Source of the DNA: Pectobacterium araliae
GTDB taxonomy: Bacteria; Pseudomonadota; Gammaproteobacteria; Enterobacterales; Enterobacteriaceae
Direction of reading: 5' to 3'
Assembly: GCF_037076465.1 (NCBI RefSeq)
Contig: NZ_AP028908.1
Coordinates: 558,001-622,000 of the forward strand
Length of the DNA stretch: 64,000 nucleotides
The notes under the pieces are model-generated. The model did no database searches. It was not told the DNA's origin and saw only the letters and a program-made list of their open reading frames with translations. Shown here piece after piece: positions 21,100 through 30,312 of this stretch. A program made the translations under genes and the position numbers. Position 1 is the stretch's first letter. Each line of letters opens with the position of its first letter.

Positions 21100-21840
21100 G
21101 TGAAGCGAGGTATGATGAGGCTCAATGCACTGGCGCTGGCCGCTGCGATAGGATTTGGCGGTGTGTCGATAACCGCGCAGTCTGCGGAATTGCCGGATGG
21201 CCCGCATATCGTGACGTCAGGGACATCCAGCGTAGACGCAACACCGGATATCGCGCGTCTGGCGATTGAAGTGAGTGTGTCATCGAAAGATGCGGCGGAA
21301 GCGAAAAAGCAGGTCGATGCTCGCGTTGCACAATATTTTGATTTTCTGGGTAAAAACGGCATTGAGAAAAAAGATATTAATGCTGCCAATTTACGCACAC
21401 AGCCAGAATATGACTATCTGAAAACAGGGGGATCGGTGCTGAAAGGCTACCGTGCCGTGCGTCAGGTGGAAGTGACATTGCGTCAGTTAGATAAACTGAA
21501 TGAACTGCTGGATGGGGCGCTGAAATCGGGGCTGAATGAGATTCGCACGGTAGAGTTAGGCGTGGCTAACCCAGAAGCTTATCGTGATGAAGCGCGTAAA
21601 AAAGCGATTGAGCAGGCGACGAGTCAGGCCGCGGCGCTGGCGCAGGGCTTCAACGCTAAACTGGGGCCGATCTACAGCGTTCGCTATCACGTTGCCAACT
21701 ATCAGCCGATGCCAATAGCTCGGATGTTTAAAACGGCAGATGCGGCGGTACAAACCGAAGCGGCACAAACCTATGAACAACAAACCATTCACTTTGACGA
21801 TCAGGTGGATGTCGTGTTTGAACTACAGCGTGCGCCGTAA
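21100..21840 (+). CDS. yggE: SIMPL/DUF541 family periplasmic protein YggE
   Basis: Secreted protein of the SIMPL (DUF541) family, associated in E. coli with reduced oxidative stress; the molecular activity is unknown. An N-terminal signal peptide (about residues 1-28, ending near AQSAELPDG) precedes the repeated beta-strand domain beginning HIVTSGTSSVDATPDIARL. Length is 246 residues (E. coli 246). It lies between argO and argP as in E. coli. Confidence 0.93.
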   Translation: MKRGMMRLNALALAAAIGFGGVSITAQSAELPDGPHIVTSGTSSVDATPDIARLAIEVSVSSKDAAEAKKQVDARVAQYFDFLGKNGIEKKDINAANLRTQPEYDYLKTGGSVLKGYRAVRQVEVTLRQLDKLNELLDGALKSGLNEIRTVELGVANPEAYRDEARKKAIEQATSQAAALAQGFNAKLGPIYSVRYHVANYQPMPIARMFKTADAAVQTEAAQTYEQQTIHFDDQVDVVFELQRAP

Positions 21841-21868
21841 TGACGGCGTAAACATAGTGATAATACCC

Positions 21869-21900
21869 ACAGGCCTGCTCAGACAGGCCTGTTTTCGTTT
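21869..21900. terminator. Terminator between convergent yggE and argP
   Basis: Stem ACAGGCCTG / CAGGCCTGT (21869-21877, 21884-21892) with a 6-nt loop and a T-rich tail on the plus strand. It serves yggE and possibly argP from the other side. Confidence 0.8.
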
Positions 21901-21921
21901 AAGTATCACTTTTCCTGCACG

Positions 21922-22815
21922 TTATGACTGCCGTAGTACCTGACGGCCGTGTGCGAGCAGGGCATCCGTCACTTTCCTCATCATCCGGCTTTCTGGTGCG
22001 AAGCGATGCCAATAGAGCATCCGACGTTGAAATAGCCCCGGCGTCAGGTCGATTAGCTCGTTATTAGCCAGTTCTCTCTCGATTTGCAGGTGCGGGATCA
22101 TACAGCAGGTTGTGCCCTGTCGTGCTAATTGAACAAAGGCTTCCGACGAGTTCACGATATGGCAGGGAACGCTGCCTGGCGACAAATCAAAGTTCTGCTG
22201 TAAAAAAGCCTGATGCATATCATCCAAATGGTCAAAGGCGACCGCAGGCGCTCGCAGCAGCGCTGAACGCGTCACGCCATTCGGGAAATAGCGGGCGGCG
22301 AAGGCTGGAGATGCGACGAACAGGTAATCCAGCGCACCCAGTTTATCTACCAGACAGCTTGGCAGCGGCTGAGACTGAATACTCACCGCACCCACCACTT
22401 CACCTCGGCGCAGCCTTTCCTGCGTGCGCGTTTCATCTTCTACCTGCAAGTTGAGGCGAATCGGTGAATCGACCAGCACTGGCTGTAACGCCGGTAGCAG
22501 CCAGGTTGCCAGACTGTCGGCGTTCACCGCCAGCGACAGCAGCAGCGGGATATCGCTGCTGGTTTCATTGCCCAACCACTCTTCTTCCAGCAATTCTACC
22601 TGATGCAGCAGCGCCAGCAGCTTCTGCCCTTGTTCCGTCGGGCGAGGGGGAATGGTTCTGACCAATAGCGGCTGGCCGAACAGATTTTCCAACTGTTTAA
22701 TGCGTTGTGAAACGGCAGATTGGGTAATACACAACTTCTGAGCCGCGCGTTCAAAACCACGCTCGCGGATGACGGCATCCAGAGCCTGAAGCGTTCGATA
22801 GTCCGGGCGTTTCAT
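21922..22815 (-). CDS. argP: LysR-type regulator ArgP
   Basis: LysR-family regulator that activates argO with arginine and controls lysine-repressed genes such as dapB in E. coli. The start is the ATG at 22815 ([20 protein letters not shown]), giving 297 residues, exactly the E. coli length; upstream in-frame starts add unrelated residues. The N-terminal winged helix reads [20 protein letters not shown] at about residues 21-40, and the effector domain includes [13 protein letters not shown]. Both the argO target and dapB are in this window. Confidence 0.96.
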   Translation of the reverse strand: MKRPDYRTLQALDAVIRERGFERAAQKLCITQSAVSQRIKQLENLFGQPLLVRTIPPRPTEQGQKLLALLHQVELLEEEWLGNETSSDIPLLLSLAVNADSLATWLLPALQPVLVDSPIRLNLQVEDETRTQERLRRGEVVGAVSIQSQPLPSCLVDKLGALDYLFVASPAFAARYFPNGVTRSALLRAPAVAFDHLDDMHQAFLQQNFDLSPGSVPCHIVNSSEAFVQLARQGTTCCMIPHLQIERELANNELIDLTPGLFQRRMLYWHRFAPESRMMRKVTDALLAHGRQVLRQS

Positions 22816-23054
22816 GAAATTCAAAATCCTCTGAATGAGTCCGTTTTTTTCACTATGCCACATTTTGTTGATTTGCCATGCAGAAATCTTATTTTGGCTG
22901 TTGTGTGCAATCACGATTCAGCACGCTGCGTGTGGCACGGTACGCGTGAGATAATGCAGCAATGGGGTGATGAATTTGCACGCTTTCCCCAACGTGCATG
23001 TTCTATAATACGCACACGTTTTCGTATATTGATTCTACAGGCCAGAAGCAGATT

Positions 23055-23714
23055 ATGACGCAAGATGAACTGAAAAAAGCAGTGGGATGGGCGGCGCTCG
23101 ACTATGTCCGCCCTGACACCATTGTGGGAGTAGGAACCGGATCGACGGCAGCACACTTTATTGATGCGCTGGGTTCGATAAAACATCAAATCAAAGGTGC
23201 GGTTTCCAGCTCGGATGCCTCAACGGAAAAGCTGAAAAGTCTGGGTATTCCCGTTTTTGATGCCAATGATGTGGATTCGCTCGATGTTTATGTCGATGGC
23301 GCGGATGAGATCAACGGGCATATGCAGATGATCAAAGGCGGTGGGGCAGCGCTGACCCGTGAGAAAATCATTTCTGCCCTGTCGCGTCAGTTCATCTGCA
23401 TTGTTGATGCATCCAAGCAGGTTGATGTGCTGGGCACGTTCCCGTTGCCCGTTGAAGTCATCCCAATGGCGCGATCTTACGTGGCACGTGAACTGGCGAA
23501 GCTCGGTGGGCAGCCGGTCTATCGTCAGGGTGTCGTGACGGATAACGGCAACGTCATTCTGGATGTACACAACCTGAATATCATGAATGCCGTTGCGGTA
23601 GAAAACCACATTAATGGTATCGCGGGCGTGGTGACCGTTGGGTTGTTTGCTAATCGCGGCGCAGATGTTGCGTTAGTCGGCACCGCCGAGGGGGTAAAAA
23701 CCGTCGTTAAATGA
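23055..23714 (+). CDS. rpiA: Ribose-5-phosphate isomerase A
   Basis: Interconverts ribose-5-phosphate and ribulose-5-phosphate in the pentose phosphate pathway. The start is the ATG at 23055 ([20 protein letters not shown]), giving 219 residues, the E. coli length. The substrate loop [13 protein letters not shown] is at about residues 27-39, and catalytic-region motifs DGADEINGH and [12 protein letters not shown] follow at about 81-103. Divergent from argP. Confidence 0.97.
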   Translation: MTQDELKKAVGWAALDYVRPDTIVGVGTGSTAAHFIDALGSIKHQIKGAVSSSDASTEKLKSLGIPVFDANDVDSLDVYVDGADEINGHMQMIKGGGAALTREKIISALSRQFICIVDASKQVDVLGTFPLPVEVIPMARSYVARELAKLGGQPVYRQGVVTDNGNVILDVHNLNIMNAVAVENHINGIAGVVTVGLFANRGADVALVGTAEGVKTVVK

Positions 23715-23725
23715 GCTCGCGATCG

Positions 23726-23769
23726 TTCTGACGTGATGAGCGGCCTACGTTCCACGTCAGAAATTTTTT
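23726..23769 (+). terminator. rpiA terminator candidate
   Basis: Stem CTGACGTG / CACGTCAG (23728-23735, 23753-23760) with a 17-nt loop, followed by AAATTTTTT. The long loop lowers confidence. Confidence 0.6.
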
Positions 23770-24016
23770 AGCTAAAAAAATCTATTTAGTTAACGGCTCA
23801 TTTTTGGTACTTAATATCACATTTTCTTATTTTATTTACCGCCGATATGGCGATGTATCTCTTTGGCAATATTTTTTGCCATAAATCAGGCGCGTTTCTC
23901 TGTGGCGCGATTCGGGCGAAGCAATCGTTTGTATTGCTGACTGCGTAATTTTTGTTATGTTGGCAGAAGTTATTTAGCTCTCTGTCACATTTGAAGTCTG
24001 AAAATAAGGTCGGGAA
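23770..24016. other. serA promoter region
   Basis: AT-rich upstream region of serA. In E. coli serA is under Lrp and CRP control; individual sites could not be read with confidence here. No coding sequence seen. Confidence 0.45.
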
Positions 24017-25249
24017 ATGGCAAAGGTATCATTGGAAAAAGACAAGATTAAGTTTTTGTTAGTGGAAGGCGTGCACCAGAGCGCGTTGGACAACCTACGT
24101 GCAGCCGGTTACACCAACATCGAGTTCCATAAAGGTGCGCTAGATCCTGAGGCGCTGAAAGCCTCCATTCGCGATGCGCATTTTGTGGGTATTCGCTCGC
24201 GTACCCACCTGACAGAAGAAATTTTTGCTGCTGCGGAAAAACTGATCGCGGTAGGGTGTTTCTGTATTGGGACGAATCAGGTTGAGCTGTCGGCCGCGAC
24301 CAAACGCGGCATTCCGGTATTTAATGCACCTTTTTCCAATACCCGATCCGTGGCAGAAATGGTGGTCGGCGAAATGCTGCTGATGCTGCGCGGTATCCCG
24401 GCAGCGAACGCGAAAGCGCACCGTGGTATTTGGCACAAACTGGCTGTGGGATCGTTTGAAGCTCGGGGCAAAAAACTCGGGATCATCGGTTACGGTCATA
24501 TCGGAACCCAGTTGGGCATTCTGGCTGAAAGCCTGGGTATGCACGTTTACTTCTATGATATCGAAAGTAAACTGCCGCTGGGCAATGCGCATCAGGTGCG
24601 CCACCTGTCCGACCTGCTGAATATGAGCGACGTGGTAAGTCTGCACGTGCCGGAAAATGATAGCACACAGAACATGATGGGCGCTGAAGAGCTAGCCCTG
24701 ATGAAGCCGGGTTCAATCCTGATTAATGCTGCCCGTGGTACGGTGGTTGATATTCCCGCACTGTGCGACGCGCTGAGCAGCAAGCATCTGTCCGGTGCGG
24801 CGATTGACGTATTCCCACAGGAACCCGCAACCAACAGCGAACCGTTCCTGTCACCGCTGTGCGAGTTTGATAATGTGCTGCTAACGCCGCATATCGGTGG
24901 CTCCACGCAGGAAGCACAGGAAAATATTGGTGATGAAGTCGCCGGAAAACTGGCGAAATACTCAGACAACGGTTCCACGCTGTCTGCGGTGAATTTCCCA
25001 GAGGTGTCGCTGCCTGTTCACGGTGCACGCGCCAGTCGTCTGCTGCACATCCATGAAAACCGTCCTGGTGTGATTACCAAAATTAACCAGATCTTTGCTG
25101 AGCAGGGCATTAACATTGCTGCACAGTATCTGCAAACGACGCCTGAAATTGGTTATGTGGTCATTGACGTCGAAACCGACGGTGCGCAAACGGCACTGCA
25201 ACTGATGAAAGCGATTCCTGGCACTATTCGTGCCCGTCTGCTGTTCTGA
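24017..25249 (+). CDS. serA: D-3-phosphoglycerate dehydrogenase
   Basis: First enzyme of serine biosynthesis, oxidising 3-phosphoglycerate with NAD. The nucleotide-binding motif GIIGYGHIGTQLGILAESLG lies at about residues 155-174; catalytic-region segments LINAARGTVVD and LLTPHIGGSTQEAQENIG follow. The C-terminal 75 residues (HENRPGVITKINQIFAEQGI) form an ACT domain for serine feedback inhibition. It has 410 residues, identical to E. coli. It is the last gene of the block collinear with E. coli; the next gene in E. coli (ygfA, with 6S RNA) is missing here. Confidence 0.98.
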   Translation: MAKVSLEKDKIKFLLVEGVHQSALDNLRAAGYTNIEFHKGALDPEALKASIRDAHFVGIRSRTHLTEEIFAAAEKLIAVGCFCIGTNQVELSAATKRGIPVFNAPFSNTRSVAEMVVGEMLLMLRGIPAANAKAHRGIWHKLAVGSFEARGKKLGIIGYGHIGTQLGILAESLGMHVYFYDIESKLPLGNAHQVRHLSDLLNMSDVVSLHVPENDSTQNMMGAEELALMKPGSILINAARGTVVDIPALCDALSSKHLSGAAIDVFPQEPATNSEPFLSPLCEFDNVLLTPHIGGSTQEAQENIGDEVAGKLAKYSDNGSTLSAVNFPEVSLPVHGARASRLLHIHENRPGVITKINQIFAEQGINIAAQYLQTTPEIGYVVIDVETDGAQTALQLMKAIPGTIRARLLF

Positions 25250-25273
25250 TGTGTGATTGATTAGTGCGTTATT

Positions 25274-25297
25274 AATCAGCCCCTTTCGGGGCTGATT
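25274..25297. terminator. Hairpin between convergent serA and the oxidoreductase gene
   Basis: A perfect 10-bp stem AATCAGCCCC / GGGGCTGATT (25274-25283, 25288-25297), loop TTTC, midway between two converging genes. The T-tract is weak on both sides, so bidirectional termination is inferred from position and stem strength. Confidence 0.65.
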
Positions 25298-25303
25298 GCG
25301 TTA

Positions 25304-26305
25304 TTACAGCGCGATAACGATCTTGCCGCGCATATGCCCTTCTAATACTTTATCGTGAGCCTGCTTCAGCGTATCCACCGTTAACCCTTGCAGTGCTTCG
25401 CTGGCGGTTCCCTGAAGTTTTCCTGCATCAACCAACTGTGCCACTTCGTACAAAATGTTCCCTTGTTCCGCGATATCCGGGGTGGTGAACATGCTGCGGG
25501 TAAACATAAGTTCCCAATGCAATGCCGCACTTTTGAGTTTTAGCTGCGTTTGGTCGAGCGGATTTTTGTTTTCCACGATGGTACAGATGTGCCCCATCGG
25601 TGCGATCAGCTTGCTGATGGCATCCCAGTGGCCGTCGGTATCGTTCAGGCAGAAGATATAATCGACCTGTTTGATCCCCTCTTTTTCTAGCTCATCCACC
25701 AGATTACGGTAATCGACGACCTTGTGCGCACCGCGCTGGCGGCACCATTCCGCCGAATCCGGTTGTGATGCGGTGGCGATGATGTTCACCGAGCTGCGTA
25801 ACGCCGCCAGAGAAATCGCCAGAGATCCTACGCCACCTGCGCCGCCGATAATCAGCAGCGTTTTTTTACTGTCGGCCTGCTGTATTTTCAGATGCTCGAA
25901 TAAGCCTTCCCAGGCGGTCAACGCCGTGAGCGGCAGTGCGGCGGCGGCGGCCCAGTCCAGAGACACAGGCTTACGCGCCACGATGCGTGAATCAATCAAC
26001 TGATGAGTGGTGTTGCTGCCGGGGCGGGTGATGTCGCCGGCGTACCAGATTTCATCACCGACCTGGATGTGGCTCACGGCGCTGCCGGTTTTCAGCACGA
26101 CGCCACTGGCATCCCAGCCGAGGATTCTGGGTTGCTGTAACCCATTCTGACGCAATCCGGCATGAACTTTGGTATCCACCGGATTGACGGAAATGGCTTT
26201 TACGCCGATTAGCAGATCGTATTCACCGGGTTCGGAGATGTCCTGCGTGATGGCGATGAAGTTTTCTGGCTGTTGTGGATCAACGGCTATCGCATGAGCG
26301 GTCAT
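25304..26305 (-). CDS. Zinc-type alcohol dehydrogenase-like / quinone oxidoreductase family protein
   Basis: Medium-chain dehydrogenase/reductase of the quinone-oxidoreductase-like type. The N-terminal catalytic fold has VNPVDTKVHAGLRQNG and LGWDASGVVLKTGSAV; the cofactor fold has the NADPH-type loop LLIIGGAGGVGSLAISLA at about residues 150-167. The usual zinc ligands of true alcohol dehydrogenases are not evident, so a zinc-free NADPH-dependent reductase is more likely despite the family name. Length is 333 residues. Divergent from a LysR-type gene 120 bp away, which probably controls it. Substrate unknown. Confidence 0.85.
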   Translation of the reverse strand: MTAHAIAVDPQQPENFIAITQDISEPGEYDLLIGVKAISVNPVDTKVHAGLRQNGLQQPRILGWDASGVVLKTGSAVSHIQVGDEIWYAGDITRPGSNTTHQLIDSRIVARKPVSLDWAAAAALPLTALTAWEGLFEHLKIQQADSKKTLLIIGGAGGVGSLAISLAALRSSVNIIATASQPDSAEWCRQRGAHKVVDYRNLVDELEKEGIKQVDYIFCLNDTDGHWDAISKLIAPMGHICTIVENKNPLDQTQLKLKSAALHWELMFTRSMFTTPDIAEQGNILYEVAQLVDAGKLQGTASEALQGLTVDTLKQAHDKVLEGHMRGKIVIAL

Positions 26306-26425
26306 GGTCTGTTCCTCATTATTTTCAGAATAGGATCATTGTGAATGAGACAAAGTGTAGAACACGGAGATAGGACTGATAAGATGGACAATAAATAATG
26401 CAGTGTTCGTCTAGGGTTAACAATT
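26306..26425. promoter_or_regulatory. Divergent promoter region between oxidoreductase and LysR gene
   Basis: A 120-bp intergenic segment between two divergent genes, the typical arrangement for a LysR-type regulator and its target. No single T-N11-A palindrome could be chosen by eye. Confidence 0.4.
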
Positions 26426-27337
26426 ATGTTTAAACAGTTGCAGGATATGGCGCTGTTTGCGCTGGTGGCCGAATGTGGCAGTTTTACACAGGCGGCGCGT
26501 AAAGCTGGGTTGGCAAAATCCAGCCTGAGTCTACGTATTAGCCAGCTCGAACAGCAGATCGGCTTACGGCTGCTTAACCGAACAACGCGCCAGCTAAATC
26601 TGACGTTTGCTGGTGAACGTTACCTGATTCACTGCCAGGAGATGCGGCAAGCCAGTGAGCGTGCCGATCTCGCCATACAGCGCCTGCGTGATAACCCGAG
26701 TGGGCGATTGCGCATCACCAGCCCAGCAGGATTAGGCTCCACACTGCTGGCGCGACTCACCGCCGAGTTTCAGCAGCGCTTTCCTGCGGTATCGTTGGAT
26801 GTTCTGATTTCAGATGCAGTGATCGATCTGGTGCAGGAGGGCTTTGACGTCGCTTTTCGTACCGGTAAGCCTCATGACTCTTCACTTATCGGGCGTTCAC
26901 TGGGGCAGACCCCACGATATTTACTGGCATCGCCTGACTACCTTGCTCGGCATCCGGCATTGCTTCACCCGCAGCAGCTCCAGCAACATCGCTGTATTGC
27001 GCATCATGCCTGGACAGAGTGGCTCCTTCACTGCGGTTCAGAACTCTATTGTTGGTTATTGCCTGACGCACACATTACAGACAACCTGCTTTACGCTCGC
27101 GAATGCGCTATTGCAGGAGCGGGTATTACACTACTGCCGGATTTCCTCTGCCGAGATGAAGCCGTGTCTGGAAAGTTGGTTAGGGTGCTGCCGGATTGGC
27201 AGGTGGAAGCCAACGAGCTTTATCTGGTGTACCCCAGTCGCAAGCTGAATTCGCCCGCGCTAGCGTGTTTTATCGATTTTGTTTTGCAGCATCGTGCGTT
27301 GGATGATTACTCAATCGCGTTGAAAAAGTCGCTGTGA
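26426..27337 (+). CDS. LysR-family transcriptional regulator
   Basis: LysR-type regulator of 303 residues. The N-terminal helix-turn-helix spans about residues 16-40 (GSFTQAARKAGLAKSSLSLR) and the linker helix follows; the effector-binding part begins at about 90 (GRLRITSPAGLGSTLLARL). Its sequence resembles the large group of LysR proteins paired with oxidoreductases. It is divergent from the oxidoreductase at 25304-26305, which is the inferred target. Ligand unknown. Confidence 0.9.
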   Translation: MFKQLQDMALFALVAECGSFTQAARKAGLAKSSLSLRISQLEQQIGLRLLNRTTRQLNLTFAGERYLIHCQEMRQASERADLAIQRLRDNPSGRLRITSPAGLGSTLLARLTAEFQQRFPAVSLDVLISDAVIDLVQEGFDVAFRTGKPHDSSLIGRSLGQTPRYLLASPDYLARHPALLHPQQLQQHRCIAHHAWTEWLLHCGSELYCWLLPDAHITDNLLYARECAIAGAGITLLPDFLCRDEAVSGKLVRVLPDWQVEANELYLVYPSRKLNSPALACFIDFVLQHRALDDYSIALKKSL

Positions 27338-27421
27338 TAGGCAGAGAAAAGGGTTTTGTTTCATTTTTATGGTCATCATTCAATTTTTATTGAAGCGCGA
27401 TTTCTATCAATTTATTTTAGG

Positions 27422-27448
27422 TACGTTTTAGATTGAAAATGCCGATAA
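27422..27448 (+). promoter_or_regulatory. Sigma-28 (FliA) flagellar promoter
   Basis: GCCGATAA at 27441-27448 matches the flagellar sigma-factor -10 consensus completely. TACGTTTT at 27422-27429, exactly 11 bp upstream, matches 5 of 8 positions of the TAAAGTTT -35 element. It lies about 100 bp before the chemoreceptor remnant, the kind of gene this sigma factor transcribes. Confidence 0.75.
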
Positions 27449-27549
27449 CAATCTCGATTCCTTTTGACTTTTTTATGAAAGGTTTGCCCTGCGTGGCGTT
27501 ATTGTCGCAGTGATGTCTGGGCTCTGTCGCACCTGTAACGGCAGAGATA

Positions 27550-28223
27550 ATGGAGACCAGTGATGGTGAAAATGAGAATGCAATCGATGTCTGTTTAAAA
27601 AATAAGTTGAGTTACATCAACAATATACGTCTCGTCTCGTTATTTATTACTCTTTTTTCAATTATCCTGATTCTTTTTGCGCTTTCTATTGGCACCGCGA
27701 GTTTTTTCTTAAAGCAGAGCAATGGTTCACTGGATAAGGCTAATGATCTGTCTGACATCCGCGCAGGTATCAGCAGCAGCCTCGATCAGCTACGCGTAGC
27801 CAGACTACTGCTTATTCAAGCTGGGGCAGCAAACCGTATTAGCGATCACGAGGTATTTAAAGCGGCTTCCGATCAAGCTGCTGGTCGAGTCAGAGCCTCT
27901 CAGAAGCGTCTGGATGAATATCTTGCGCGTCCAGACAGATTGGAGAGTAGAAAAGGCACTGGATGAGGATATCTTCAAGGCTTACGCCAACTGAGCAGCA
28001 GGCAGCCGCGCTGGTGCAGGAAGCCTCTGCGGCAGCGGTTTCACTTGAAGAGCAGGCGGCGCGTTTGACGCAGGCTGTTTCGGTATTTAAGCTGGCTGGT
28101 ATGGCTCAGAGACTGAAAACGTCATTGCCGAAAGCGGCACCGCAACCGCGTTTAGCGGCAGCAATGGCGATTGCTGGAAGCAGTAACAAAGGCAGCGATA
28201 ATCAAAACTGGGAAACGTTCTGA
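27550..28223 (+). pseudogene. Internally deleted, frameshifted methyl-accepting chemotaxis protein remnant
   Basis: The first frame (27550-27966) encodes the start of a chemoreceptor: cytoplasmic lead, one membrane helix at about residues 28-54, and the beginning of a Tar-like periplasmic bundle up to DEYLARPDR. A one-base-type frameshift near 27940 moves the continuation VEKALDEDIFKAYAN to another frame. The sequence then jumps (about 27990) to the receptor C-terminus in a third frame: ALVQEASAAAVSLEEQAARL, then a basic linker and the terminal pentapeptide NWETF, the CheR/CheB docking tail. The second membrane helix, HAMP and nearly all the signalling hairpin are missing. A sigma-28 promoter remains upstream. 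Signalling function is not possible as read. Confidence 0.85.
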
Positions 28224-28248
28224 TCGGGTAAGTGAAGCCGTATTGGAA

Positions 28249-28281
28249 AGAAAAACGACCCGCAATGAATTGCGGGTCGTT
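28249..28281 (-). terminator. ettA terminator, possibly bidirectional
   Basis: A 13-bp perfect stem AACGACCCGCAAT / ATTGCGGGTCGTT (28254-28266, 28269-28281) with a two-base loop centre, followed on the minus strand by TTTTT. It lies between the receptor remnant and ettA, which converge. Confidence 0.85.
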
Positions 28282-28310
28282 GCCGTTTGTTTATCACGTC
28301 TGGTGATGGT

Positions 28311-29978
28311 TTATTTAGCAATCTTCTTATATTTGATACGGTGTGGTTCCAGCGCTTCTGCGCCCAGCGTACGCTTCTTGTACTCTTCGTATTCGGTAAA
28401 GTTACCTTCGAAGAATTCCACTTTACCTTCATCCTGATAATCCAGAATGTGCGTCGCGATACGGTCGAGGAACCAACGGTCATGCGAGATCACCATGGCG
28501 CAGCCGGGGAATTCCAGCAGGGCGTTTTCCAGTGCGCGCAGGGTTTCGATATCCAGGTCGTTGGTGGGTTCATCGAGCAGCAGCACGTTTCCACCGACCT
28601 GCAACAGCTTAGCCAGATGCAGACGACCGCGCTCACCACCGGATAGCTCACCAACGCGTTTGCCCTGATCAACCCCTTTGAAGTTGAAACGGCCAACGTA
28701 GGCGCGGCTAGGCATTTCGGTGTTGCCGATACGCATGATGTCCTGCCCGCCAGAAACTTCTTCCCAGACGGTTTTGCTGTTGTCCATCGCATCACGGAAC
28801 TGGTCAACTGACGCCAGTTTTACCGTTTCGCCCAGCTCAATCGAGCCGCTATCTGGCTGTTCCTGACCGGACATCATGCGGAACAGGGTTGATTTACCCG
28901 CACCGTTCGGACCGATAATACCGACAATTGCGCCTTTCGGTACGGAGAAAGACAGCCCGTCGATGAGCTGACGTTCGCCGTAAGACTTGCTCAGATTGGT
29001 GACTTCCACCACTTTATCGCCAAGGCGGGCACCAGGTGGAATAAACAGTTCGTTGGTTTCGTTACGTTTCTGGTATTCCGTGCTGTTCAGCTCTTCAAAG
29101 CGTGCCAGACGCGCCTTACCTTTGGACTGACGGCCTTTAGCGCCTTGACGCACCCATTCCAGCTCTTTCTCAATGGATTTACGGCGGGCCGCTTCCTGAG
29201 AGGCTTCCTGTGCCAGGCGCTGATCTTTCTGCTCCAGCCAGGATGAGTAGTTGCCTTCCCACGGAATACCCTCTCCACGGTCCAGCTCCAGAATCCAGCC
29301 CGCGACGTTATCGAGGAAGTAACGGTCGTGGGTAATCGCCACTACGGTGCCCTCGAAATCGTGTAGGAAGCGTTCCAGCCAGGCCACGGATTCGGCATCC
29401 AGGTGGTTGGTCGGTTCGTCGAGCAGCAGCATGTCCGGCTTTTCCAGCAGCAGACGGCACAGCGCTACGCGGCGACGTTCCCCCCCAGACAGGTTGGCGA
29501 TTTTCGCATCCCACTCAGGCAAGCGCAGCGCATCCGCCGCGCGTTCTAACTGGTTATTCAGGTTGTGACCGTCGTGTGCCTGAATGACTTCTTCCAGCCG
29601 ACCTTGCTCGGCGGCCAGTTTATCGAAATCTGCATCTGGATCTGCGTATAACGCATAGACTTCATCGAGACGCTTCAATGCGGTCACGACTTCAGACACT
29701 GCTTCTTCTACGGATTCACGTACCGTGTGCTCCGTGTTGAGCTGTGGTTCCTGCGGCAAATAGCCGATTTTGATTCCAGGTTGTGGGCGAGCTTCGCCCT
29801 CGATGTCCGTATCAATGCCAGCCATAATACGCAACAGCGTTGATTTACCGGCTCCGTTCAGACCCAGCACGCCGATCTTGGCACCGGGGAAAAAACTGAG
29901 GGAGATGTTTTTCAGAATGTGACGCTTCGGCGGAACGACCTTACCGACGCGATGCATGGTATAAACATATTGAGCCAC
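28311..29978 (-). CDS. ettA: ABC-F protein, energy-dependent translational throttle EttA
   Basis: Cytosolic ABC-F ATPase that binds the ribosomal E site and gates the first peptide bond according to ATP/ADP ratio. Two ABC domains are seen: Walker A GLNGAGKSTLL (near residue 39) and GPNGAGKSTLF (near 357), each with an LSGGE signature and a LLLDEPTN Walker B. There are no membrane segments, as expected. Length is 555 residues, identical to E. coli. The start codon is GTG (29978, giving MAQYVYTMHRVGKVVPPK). Divergent from slt. Confidence 0.97.
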   Translation of the reverse strand: MAQYVYTMHRVGKVVPPKRHILKNISLSFFPGAKIGVLGLNGAGKSTLLRIMAGIDTDIEGEARPQPGIKIGYLPQEPQLNTEHTVRESVEEAVSEVVTALKRLDEVYALYADPDADFDKLAAEQGRLEEVIQAHDGHNLNNQLERAADALRLPEWDAKIANLSGGERRRVALCRLLLEKPDMLLLDEPTNHLDAESVAWLERFLHDFEGTVVAITHDRYFLDNVAGWILELDRGEGIPWEGNYSSWLEQKDQRLAQEASQEAARRKSIEKELEWVRQGAKGRQSKGKARLARFEELNSTEYQKRNETNELFIPPGARLGDKVVEVTNLSKSYGERQLIDGLSFSVPKGAIVGIIGPNGAGKSTLFRMMSGQEQPDSGSIELGETVKLASVDQFRDAMDNSKTVWEEVSGGQDIMRIGNTEMPSRAYVGRFNFKGVDQGKRVGELSGGERGRLHLAKLLQVGGNVLLLDEPTNDLDIETLRALENALLEFPGCAMVISHDRWFLDRIATHILDYQDEGKVEFFEGNFTEYEEYKKRTLGAEALEPHRIKYKKIAK

Positions 29979-30312
29979 GTTGCGACTTCGCCTCTCTCTT
30001 ATCTCTATGATTTGTCACCTTAAGCGGGTGACGATGTGTAGCACTGTGCTACTGAATACGAATAGCGCCGCTGAGAAATACCTCGGCAACGCTCGATTAT
30101 CCTAACCGTTGAGTGTAGCGGGTTTCAGCCCGCGATCCCAGCTATCCGGCGATTTGCCATTGTCGATCTGAGACGTAGACCCGCCCAGTGAATTTCAGAA
30201 TCGGTTTGCGGATCGACGTATCGTTGTCTGGCATGATGTGCCACACTGGATCTGCCCGATAGGATAGGGGTATCGATACGATGAAGGATGCCGATAGCAG
30301 GTTCGATAACGG
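29979..30312. other. Intergenic region between divergent ettA and slt
   Basis: A 334-bp gap with promoters for both genes. A small hairpin GCGGG / CCCGC lies at 30118-30133. No gene and no definite operator recognised. Confidence 0.5.
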
